Assembly (NCBI RefSeq): GCF_000002995.4
Contig: NW_025062475.1
Span: 13,300,687 to 13,364,686, forward strand
Direction of reading: 5' to 3'
DNA length: 64,000 nucleotides
Source of the DNA: Brugia malayi
Lineage: Eukaryota > Nematoda > Chromadorea > Rhabditida > Onchocercidae
Shown: positions 34,262-44,423 of the stretch, in pieces
How positions within the stretch are numbered: the first letter of the stretch is position 1
Layout: each line of letters begins with the position of its first letter
The notes under the pieces: model-generated
Database searches by the model: none
What the model was told of the DNA's origin: nothing
Seen by the model: the letters and a program-made list of their open reading frames with translations, nothing else
Translations under genes and position numbers: made by a program

Positions 34262-34625
34262 GGTATGAGGTAATTGTTGAAGGTTATCAATTATCAATTT
34301 ATCAATTTCTTATCAATCAATTATCAATTTCTATATAAACTTAATGAAGTTTTTATAATCCTTTCGTAGCTGCTCAAAATTTCGTTAATTTTCATTTGGA
34401 TTAAGTAGACTGTTAGATTTTGTTCTGTTATCATATATTTACGATTATTTCTATGGCTAATTTAATCATTTGCATCGTACATAATTGTTGGTACGTTGTT
34501 TTGTTCGATGATAAAGAGATTAAATGATAAATGAATTATTAGTTCATATTTATTTGAAATAATTTTTAGATTAAAAATCATGGAAATCATGGGAACTTTT
34601 TTTCATCTAATTAGTGAATTAGTGA
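34262..34625 (+). repeat. Dispersed repeat, copy 2
   Basis: Diverged direct copy of 26871-27175, with an extra local expansion of tatcaattt words near its start (about 34285-34335). Confidence 0.75.
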
Positions 34626-34826
34626 TCTTACTTTTACATTCCATATCCTTTATCTATATGTTCAGGAAAAATGACATTTGAGTCAGTTTCCTTCTATTAG
34701 CCTATTATCTTATCCACAAGATTTTAAAAAAGTATCTATCAATAGATTCTTCACTTTACAAATAAAAACCATAGTTTTTCAGTAATCTAAATAATAACAG
34801 TAATACATGACTTACCTATACATCTA

Positions 34827-34872
<46 letters not shown>
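34827..34872 (+). repeat. (AAT)n microsatellite
   Basis: About 15 perfect trinucleotide units followed by four TAG units. Confidence 0.9.
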
Positions 34873-35099
34873 GTAGTAGTATATGACTTACGCACATGAT
34901 AACACTTATTGTAATATTATACAGATAATTGAATGAATTTAAACAATTTTTAACAATTAAAATTAATTTTTATGTTAATATTAAATTGAAATTAATAGCA
35001 GTTATTACTATCTTTTCATAATTTTATATTGTTGCAAGATAATGTTCTCAAGAATATTACATCATAATTTTAAAAATAGGTAGGCAGAATGCAAGCAGA

Positions 35100-37370
35100 T
35101 TTTAGGATCATTTATTAAAAAAAATTTCAAAGAAGTCCAAATAAATTTATGACACAAATGAATTTTAATCTTGTGAATTTATTCAATTTATTCATTACAG
35201 AAATCATAGTTTAATCGAATTCATTAATTAATCAATAAAAAGTGATATACTCCAATTTCATGATTAATACGTAAAGTTAATTTCAATGTTGGAATTAAAT
35301 TAAAAATAATTATAATTACTTATTCTTTAGTTTAATCTTCTTATCGCAAAATGGACTTTTATATATATATATATATATATATATTTATCTTAGTTGTCAA
35401 AACTACATTCCAGCACATGCAGTTTTAATTTTGAATTTAATTTTAACAGAAAAGTTAGTTTTACTTATTAAATACTGAATCGAAAATCATTTAAATTCTT
35501 CTGGCTAACTTCTGGGAATTTTTATTATTCAGATAATTAATATGACTATGATATGACTTTGTTTACTGCTAATAATGTCATAAATTTATTTTGAACTCAT
35601 TTCAAATTTTCCGTTACATTACATCTCATCAGGCATGATCTGTCAATGTATCTTCAATTACAAGGTTTTAAATTAAAAGATAAAAAGAATAATATTTCTT
35701 ATTTTGAATTTTAATTTAGTTAAAAAATATTTTTGGTCATTATTTTATGCATTGAAATTAATTAAATTCATCCGATTAACATCACTTTCCATTATTTAAG
35801 CAGTAAAATAATTGTTTATGTTAAATTTAAATTAAAACAATAATTATAATTTTTAATTTTAATTTTTTAATTGTTGCAAAGATTTTTTTTTTTTGCTTTG
35901 TTTCATAGTGATGCTGTTACTCATAGAGGTCTATAAGTGCATTAATTTGTGCACTAAAATTTTAGTTAATCTTATTTCTTATTATTTAGTCAATGAATTT
36001 AATTGAAAGTTTTATTTCATAAAATAAAGTCATAAAACTTTAATTCATTAACATTATTGAATATATTTTGAAGTTATTTGACAATTATGATAATTTTGAT
36101 AATTTGTTTTACAAATATTGCTTTGAAGTTATGATAAAGTGATGAAATTATAAATAATTGATAATATTTGGTCATTCTTTATTTTTATCACAAAAATGAA
36201 TTTTGATTTTCAATCTATGAAAGAAATCTTCCAGCAAACATTACTTTTAGTTATTTAAATCAATGAAGTTAATAAAAGTGTGAATTCCAGAAATGTTGAT
36301 ATAATCATAAAAGAAAAAAGTATTTTAAGCTCATTTCATGTTTCCTTGATATTATTCGTCTTCATTGCATGATTTTTCCTCATCTTTATAAAATTTTTTG
36401 TTTACTAACCAATAAATGTTGCAGGGTGTTAATGTGAAGTGTTAATTAGATTGTATAAAATTGTAAACGATTGTTATGATTTAATCATTTCCAAATAGCA
36501 ATTTAATCTAACAAATTATTAATATAAAAATGAATTTTATTCACTAATTTAAGCATTCAATATCGCCCAGTTGACACGATTTTCACTGTTTTGAATAATT
36601 TGATTGATGGACATTTGATTATGAAGTGTACAAATTCATGTCAAAATTTTTTGTTTTGTTTTTATGAATTACTGAAAATATGAAATGCATACAGCATGCA
36701 AATTGATTTCTATGTATAATTAATGCTAAAAAAGAAGAAAGAAGAGGAATCTAAATTTTTTCAATTCTGAAAAAAAAAAAAAAAAAAAAAAAAAAAAACG
36801 ATTTTCCGAAAATTTTTAGGTTCTTTTTTAGCACGTTTTCATACGGTTTATCATACAATTCCTAATTTGATTATACCATCCTTTTCTATGTTGATTAGAA
36901 CACATTGTTCAAATATCAAATTTTGTTGATCATAGATAGTAAACTTGCAAGTAACAAATGGTAAATTTATTTTTGGTTTTTACGCCATCGAGTAGCTAAC
37001 AAAAATAAATACACTTCAAAAAGAATGTTACATGAAAAAATTAATGTTTTGATAATTAAATATTATTCAAAAAAGCCAGAAGTAATAATTTGCTATTATT
37101 TTAGCTGAATTTGACTTCGTGTTGTTTTCAGCGTTTGAATTGATATCACTTCCGAAGTCAGTGTTCTTTTACTAAACAATGAAAAAGTTGCACGGCGATA
37201 TGGCTCAAGAGCAAGAATCGTAATGGTGATAATAGCGATCGATCGCATCTAAAATTATGTGACACTGAAAGAAAAAGGAATAACTGGGAATGATAAAAGA
37301 TAATCAATGATATGGAAAGCAATGATTCCTTAATTAATTACCTCATAAAAGTAATAAATAATTAAATTAA
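35100..37370. other. AT-rich sequence without recognised genes
   Basis: Nothing gene-like was seen. An (AT)n tract lies at about 35359-35384 and a long A-run at about 36771-36798. Confidence 0.5.
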
Positions 37371-37373
37371 GTA

Positions 37374-39422
37374 TCATTTTGAAATAACTAGCAAGAAAAT
37401 TGCTTTCGCAACCGGCAAATATACAGAAAGCATGTGCGCATGCGTTAACTAAAATACACATATATTAATGTCACTTTTGAGTAAAAAAATTGATAAAATA
37501 AAAGATGCTAAAAAGCTTCAAAGTACATTAACTGATTATATGTTTTGATTTTCGATTGAGTAATTTAAAGAGAGATGAAAGAGTGTCTGTAAATGCATCA
37601 AATGTTATCATAAGTTTTCACTATTAGTAAACAATTGGAAATGTTATTATTGTAGAAAAATAATAAAAATTTACTAAACATAGGCAAAGTGATGAATTCA
37701 ATCGAATAACTATATAAAATGAATGAATATAAACGCTTCTGCTGCGCTTTTGCAACTCGAATAGAGTCAACACCGAGTGGTTTATACTTATTTATTTTAA
37801 GCAATCCCTGAAATAACGAAATGATTATTGTTGCAGAGATCATTGATAATTTCATTTAAAGTTATCATTGAGTTTGGAGAAGTATGTGATAATTGAAATG
37901 AAATTATCTGCAATTACCTGGAAAATTGCATCCTACACTAATTAATCATAATTGATGCCGGAAATACTATATAACTCATTCTATGGATTTCAGAATTCAT
38001 AAAATCTTACTATTAGAGCAGCAAAGAATAATGAAATAAACAATGTGATATGTGTTAGAAAATAAGGTATACGATATTTGAATTCTGTAAATAGATAAGT
38101 TACAGAAGTACTCCAAATAAGGGCTGAAATATGTAATGCAACGTAGTATGGTTTTTGACTCCTGAAAATAGAGGAAGAAGAATAAACGGTCAATAACTTC
38201 CGTTCAAATCCAGAAAATACATTTCAGTAGGAAAAACCAAATAAAAATTTGTGCGGAAAAAAGAACAGAAAATGAAATAGCTTCCATATTACTCTTCAAA
38301 TCAAAGTTTTATTTTAACATTTTGAGATTGTGAAATTTCCCATTAAAAGAAATAAATGAGTAATTTTCTAACAAAAAAAGTAAAACAAAAATTTTCCATC
38401 AAAAGAAGTGAAAGAATGAATTTCCAAAGGAGTAAAAGTAAAAGAATTGAAGAATAATGAAAAATACTTACCTATTGGAAAATTTCTTTGAATAAAAAAA
38501 GGGTTTCACGTAGGGTAAGTAGCAAATTATGACTGCATACAGCGTTAAAACATGAAACCAAATGCTTCCCAACCTAACATAAAATCGAGACCATTTTTGA
38601 ATATCTGATCTAAAAAAGCAATGACTATTTTATTAAATCATCAAATTGCAAGATTTAGGATTACAAACTGAAACTAAAGAGACACTTGTGACAATCTAAA
38701 TGAATTGAAAATGAATCGAAATGGATTGAAAATGAATCGAAATGAATTGAAAGCGAAACTTACAAATGTAATTTGCTTTCTGTAATAGAAATAAATAGTT
38801 TTGTAATATTAATTGCATCAGTTATGAGAGCAGCAATAGCCGATGTTACGCAAACAAACATTAAATTCAGTGTGAAATATTTGAAAAATCCATCCGTCAC
38901 TTTCGTAAATATTAAATACAATATGAAAGGAATAATAATAATATTACCAACTGTTGTAAAATATGCTATCACGTGGCGTCTGTTGTATAAATATGCTAAA
39001 CAAACGTGTCGTGATTTTGTTTACGGCAATCTATTTATTAACAATTTCTTCTCTCTTTATATTAATTTATGACATCAAAATGTGTAGCTTAGCATAATAT
39101 TGCATTTATTTAATAAAAATAGTATACATATATATGAAAAAAAAAAAAAAAAAAACAATAAACAATGCTTTCGTGAAAATTTGTCTAATAGTTTTTCCTA
39201 AATTATTTCATTCTTCTCGGAAGGTAACATGAATTTCTCGAAATTCCATGAGAAAATTTTAGACAAAACTTTTGAATATTTGTATTTAAGAATTGCTCAA
39301 ATGGCTGATAAAGTTTAATTGTAATCTATAAACTTACGGCAGAAAATGCCTAAGCCTTCACACAAAGGCACATTTGAACTATTGATAAAATTACTGCTGT
39401 TAGAATAATAAGTGCTGTTCAT
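37374..39422 (-). CDS. Seven-transmembrane receptor-like protein (nematode serpentine/chemoreceptor type)
   Basis: Hand-built model of six exons: 39422-39338, 38995-38764, 38609-38472, 38161-38011, 37807-37622 and 37448-37374, giving 288 aa. All phases fit, with GT-AG introns. A clean acceptor (attttcag) sits 4 bases before the ATG, suggesting SL trans-splicing. The N-terminus is polar with three N-glycosylation sequons (MNSTYYSNSSNFINSSN). Hydrophobic segments follow: VIAYFTTVGNIIIIPFILYL (TM1, with the GN typical of TM1), FKYFTLNLMFVCVTSAIAAL (TM2), LGSIWFHVLTLYAVIICYL, YYVALHISALIWSTSVTYLF and FLTHITLFISLFFAALI. A basic loop (KAQQKRL) precedes FILYSYSIEFITLPMF, and a last short segment is LSVYLPVAKAIFLLVI. 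This is the plan of a nematode serpentine GPCR, but I cannot assign the subfamily. The last exon is the least certain; without it the frame stops at 37598. The gene lies between the two inverted arms. Confidence 0.68.
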
Positions 39423-41044
39423 TTTGCTGAAAATTATTATTCTTATCATTTGGCAAGTTAAATATGTCAAAGCAATGCATAACAAAGTTATACAAATGCG
39501 CCACGCAATATTACACTAAATTTAGTATAATTTGTGTCACAGCTGTCAGATCATCTTATCATTATCATATTAACAGCACTTAGAATAATGTAATTGAGGT
39601 AATGGCAGCGATAATTATTGCACCTTGCCAATATCACATAAAGTAGTTTATAGCATTTTATTAGGACATTACTGAAGTTGTTAGCAATATTAAGGTTATT
39701 TATCACTCAGTAAAGTTATTAAAAATTTCATTAAGCATAATATTAACAATTAGCATAACAATCAGAAAGCAGTAGCTACTAGATGAAATGGATTATGAGA
39801 TACAAATTTTATCATCACGCCGACTTATATTTTATTATTTTTTTCTAACCAATGGTCAAAGTATAATAAAATTTCTATGGATGGCATAAAAAAAAAAGGA
39901 AAATTTACATTAATTATTACTGTTTCTTTTTCAGTTTCATTGGTGATTATAAATTTTAATAATTTCCTTTTTTTTGTCAAATTCAAACATCGTTTTTTCT
40001 CTATTCCTTGTTCATTTCTTCAATTACAATGTCATAGCAGGCCATAATAAGTAATAACGCTAATAAATTAATAAAAACTACTAACATTGGGAAAAACGCT
40101 TTCTAAATAAATTGATTCGTTTAATTTTGTATTTTACCTTTTACCAGTATTTCTGTTTTAGCATTTCGGGTAATAATCAATTAAAATCTCAATAATATAC
40201 CAATTGCATCCAATCACCACTGTTGCTAATACACAAATTTTCAACAATAAAATAAATTTTATTTAATCAGTTTTTACAAGTAGGATTTATTTATGGAATT
40301 TGTATTAATCACATATGAAAATGAAATCAGACCGAAAGTTTAAAAGTGTAATTATTCAATGTTAGTTAAAAGAAAGCATATTTGTTGTTTTTTTAGTTCA
40401 AATTTCTAGTTTATTCCCAATGAAATATTTTTTTTTTTTTTTTTTGTTCTATAGATTTAGGAAATTTATTGCAATGAAAGCGATGTATAACTATGATAAA
40501 TTAAAATTGACTTAATAATTGGTATCGGTATTTAGCTAAGCTATCTAATGTAAATTTCATTTCTCATTTATAATAATTAAATTTAACTTAAGTTAAAAGA
40601 TATTATGAAATACATTATTGGCAGCTGAAAATGACTTTAGAAATATACCATCTGCTCATTGAGGTTATTGCATAAGAAAAATGCTAACTACAACTGCTAG
40701 ATGCATTAGAAAATTCTGACTACAACTGTAACTGACAAATAAGTAAAATTTTGTCCTATAGAATAAAAAACTTTAGTAGTTTAGCAACTATGAGCAAAAT
40801 TTACTTTTTTAAGAAACGATAAAAAGTTAAATAGCAAAAATTAAAAAAAAAACCCAAAGTTATTTGGAGAAACAATCAGTTGCTACTAATTACTTTTATT
40901 AATTACATACCCTATAATTTTACCTTTATTTTTTTGTTTCACAGTATTACCTACATTTACAATTTTCGTCCACTGTTTTTGTTTTTGTTTTTGTTTTCGT
41001 CACCTTCAGTCATACCTATTTTTCATCAATCAATTTCATGCAAT

Positions 41045-42340
41045 CTATGATAATATTGTAAGAAATTTTTGATGGAAAATGTTCACATCATCTGTTAAAC
41101 AAAATGCTAAATAAATTCAAGAATATTTTATAAGTGAATAAAATTTCAGTATTGTTAACCATCCAACATTTTAAAATTTGTCATTTCAACCAAATTCATT
41201 GATGAATTTAATTGAAAATGAATAAAAAACAAAAAAAAAAAAAAAAAAAAATTAATGCGGAAATTTATTTTTGTGCTAGAAATGCATTGTCTTTCATTGA
41301 TTTCTTCTTGACTCGTGCTAAGAAATTTTTTAATTTCACTATTTCAGTATCATTTTATCATTTCAAACTAATATTTCAAATAATTTGCAAGAATATTGAA
41401 GAAAGAAGTTTTGCTGTTGCAGATTTTAACATCGCGAAACACTAAATAAATGTTAACAATGCTTAATATAGCAATCCATTGATATCTTTTACAATTCATC
41501 GTAATGGTTTAATTGACTTTTGATCTTATATCAATTCATATACTGTGAGCATCTATCATGTAATGTCTATTGCAACTCATAGTAGCCACTTGTCATAATG
41601 TCTGGACAAACTATTGTACTCTCTTTCGTAATATCCATTCAATTCATTGTGATATCCACTTTTAAATCTATTTTTAAAGTTACTTACTATCATCCTTTGT
41701 ACAAAAATGTCTAATTATAAACCACTCCGACATTTTAACACATATAGTGTAAGACAATTGCTATATAAGGATCACCCTTGTTAAATCTTGTTAAAAGATT
41801 TAGTATATGTGTAAATTATCGCCAAGGACCGACGATTCCAATTTCAATTGTTCTCTATCAACGTTTTGTCCTATTACTTCTGCTAATAAAGAAATTGGAT
41901 TATATTTCTGTTATCTCACGCATTTACATTTACATCCAAGACAATCTCCCTGCAATCAAACACCTCTCCTAATATTATTAATTAAACAAATTAAAACCTT
42001 CCATGACATTTGCTGGTAAATAGAAGACCATATCAATTGTCAAGCAAAATGCTAATCAAGTTTGCTCTATAAAATTTTCTAAATCAAATGAAATTTCAAT
42101 TTCGCTACCATCCCGACGTTTGGAAATTCATTCCTTTACCAAAATCATTGATAAAATCAACTGGAAGTGATATGAAATTTTTTCAAGAATATTTTGTAAA
42201 GTTGTAAAGCTACAATTGAAAAGGAATTTCAATTTGTATTAGAAATGTATGGGATATCATTATTTTCCCGCTTGATTTGTGCTAAAAAAATTTGAAATTC
42301 ATCATTTCAATATCAGTTTATCATCAATTGTAGCAAAGCA
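41045..42340 (+). repeat. Diverged direct duplication
   Basis: The stretches of about 41085-41375 and 42045-42340 share an ordered set of phrases (for example agaaatg...attgatttcttcttgact against agaaatg...cttgatttgt, and atttcaatatcagtttatcat), indicating an old duplication. No coding frame is supported. The ORF-like stretches between them lack splice or family support. Confidence 0.45.
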
Positions 42341-42532
42341 TTACAATTGTAGCATTCAATTAATTTCGATAATGCATTAAAAATAAGTATTTCAAAATGT
42401 TAGAAAGTTAAAAATAAGTATTTCAAAATGTTAGAAAGTCTTCTAAAACAAATTTTAATTTAACCTGATTTATCCATTTTGTGTGACTTGCAAAATTAAT
42501 TTTGCTTTAATTTCTTTTCAATACATTAAAGC

Positions 42533-43178
42533 TTACAGGATGATCTCTCGAATTTCCTCCTCCAGTTCCTCAACACCACTTGCCTCCACCGGTGCCACCG
42601 GCACCTCAGGGCTTTCTTCCCTGCCTTCGCTATCTGGCAGAGGGGCACGCTCTGCTTCCGCTAGCCAATCGCTTCATCGTCATTTTCCGGCAGAGGTGCC
42701 CACTCTGCGTCTTCAATATTAAATTCCGGCTCCTGAGGTGCCGACCTCTTATCCACTTCTTCCTCATCCTGCTCTTCTCCCATTTCTTGTTGGGCATTTC
42801 GCCCTTCATACTCAGCCAGCCTTCCTTCTACCTCGGTCAAGCGAGCATTCAGCAGGCTATCACGCTGAAAAAACATACAATGATGATTATTTTATCATTA
42901 TTTCCAGTACTCGTAGCATGAATTTAATAACATTTCTTATAATTTTTCTCTAGCACAATAAAGTACTAACACCAAGTAAAAACGAATAAATGAAAGGGAT
43001 TAATCAATTTGTGAGAAATAAATAAATAAATAAATGAAATGAAAAATGGGATAATTACCTGTTGCCTCATATTCATAAATTCCTGTAATGCATTTAGCAT
43101 TACAGGTTCGTTCTCCAAATAGCGGAGAACGTCAAATATTCCCGGTACTGCCGGGACTTCTTCATTTGCAGCGAGCAT
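42533..43178 (-). CDS. Small acidic protein of the inverted duplication; reading frame appears shifted near its end
   Basis: Exon 1 is 43178-43059 (40 codons, LRYLENEPVMLNALQEF) and exon 2 starts at 42864 after a tttttcag acceptor. As read, translation stops at TAG 42661-42663, giving 107 aa. The frame shifted by two bases stays open from there to TAA 42533-42535 and continues the same style of sequence (AERAPLPDSEGREESPEVPV, ending VEELEEEIREIIL). It even repeats the APLP motif found just before the stop (AEWAPLPENDDE). A single-base indel at about 42665-42672 is therefore likely, either real or an assembly error. Exon 2 has a short amphipathic helix (NARLTEVEGRLAEYEGRN) and is highly acidic and GC-richer than its surroundings. 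An in-frame TGA precedes the ATG, and an acceptor lies at about 43206. Family and function are unknown. A degenerate copy lies in the left arm. Confidence 0.55.
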
Positions 43179-43912
43179 TCTTCAAAGCTTCGACTTCAAA
43201 GCAATCTGAAATAATCAATAATTAGTTCAAAGTTCATTAATTAAGCAAAAAATAATCATAATAATACGATAGAAATATATATCATAGGAAAAGGGTTAAG
43301 TGCAAATACGCAAATACATCAAAGATTCATTCGTTTGATCCTTAGAGAGAGAGTTATGACTTATGAGAGCTCTGACATTGATCCATATAGACTGTTAAGT
43401 AATCAGTATAACTAAGTAATCTATGTGAGCACTCTTCTATACAAAAAGGAGCTTTTTCCTCTCTTTCTCTTTTTCAGTATTCTTTTAGGGTTGATGGAGA
43501 ATAGAACCACTTAATGTATGAAGCATTTCTGCCCCATCCTTCTATTTATTGTTGATTTTTGTTTGTGTCTGTATTCCAGCATGTGGGAAATAATATTCGA
43601 TCATTGTTAAAGTTGTGGTTTTGTTTGGAGAACTTACACTTTTCTCCAACTTTTATTATTGCTATTATTGTTACAGCTACTGTTATTAATTATTAATTAA
43701 AAACTTTATTATATTATCAGCTACTGTTACTAATTAATTATCATCATTATTGCACGAATTTGCTTTCTGCACGATTGACATTCCACGCGTCCATATTTTC
43801 TTTATACGTTAACTTACGCGACTTACTACTTCGGATTCACGCATAATTATTGTAACTATTAAATAACTGATCTCAAAAATTTATTATTCTCAATAAATTT
43901 ATTTTACTTTTC
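43045..43912 (-). repeat. Inverted duplication, right arm
   Basis: Reverse complement of 31301-32097. Read on the - strand it carries the 5' flank, acceptor and exon 1 of the acidic gene. It is slightly longer because of an internal tandem duplication at about 43675-43740 (cagctactgttattaatta repeated). The outer edge is at the T-run near 43913. Confidence 0.95.
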
Positions 43913-44152
43913 TTTTTTTTTTGTTTAAAAAAATCTCATTTAAAATTTAATTAATCCTTATTTCATTTCAGTTATGACTTCACTTTACTGAATAATCCGC
44001 AATAGCGACCAGAACGGTTTCTTAGATTTGAATTATTAGCATATCATTGACTTGTGCAATTCCTCTATTGAATTTATCGTTTTTATAAAAAAAAAAAAAA
44101 AAAAAAACAATTGCCTATACTGTAAAAAAAGAACTTAAGGATTAATTTTAAT

Positions 44153-44317
44153 GGAAAGTTTAGTATTAGTAACACTAATTAACTAATGAGACTTAATTTG
44201 TAGGTAAAGTTAGCCTGGAATAATTACCTGCGAGTATGAGTGGAAAGTTCATTATTAGTGACCAATTAATTAATGAGACTTAATTTATAGGTAAAATTAG
44301 CACTGAGATAGTCACCT
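44153..44317 (+). repeat. Two-copy tandem repeat upstream of rib-2
   Basis: A unit of about 77 bases (ggaaagtt...agacttaattt...aggtaaa) at 44153-44229 is repeated at 44242-44317. It lies just over 100 bases upstream of the rib-2 start, so it may belong to its promoter or 5'UTR region. Confidence 0.75.
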
Positions 44318-44423
44318 ATGAAAGTTACCCACGCATGGTTGAAGAAGATCAGAGACAGCACTATTGCATGCTGGGTAGGTTTGATATGGGTTAAGAGTGT
44401 TATGGTGCTGGAATGTCATCCGG

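Noticed and set aside
42580..42953. Overlapping + strand open frames opposite the acidic gene
   Set aside because: They are antisense shadows of the GC-richer acidic exon 2. The - strand has matching splice sites and a related copy in the left arm.
31301..43912. Large DNA transposon with 0.8-kb terminal inverted repeats
   Set aside because: No transposase, integrase or polymerase coding sequence is visible between the arms and no target-site duplication at the outer ends. The arms contain a spliced gene exon, which fits a segmental inverted duplication better.
44397..44423. Upstream GTG start for rib-2
   Set aside because: GTG is not a usual nematode start. The in-frame ATG at 44424 gives a normal type II N-terminus.
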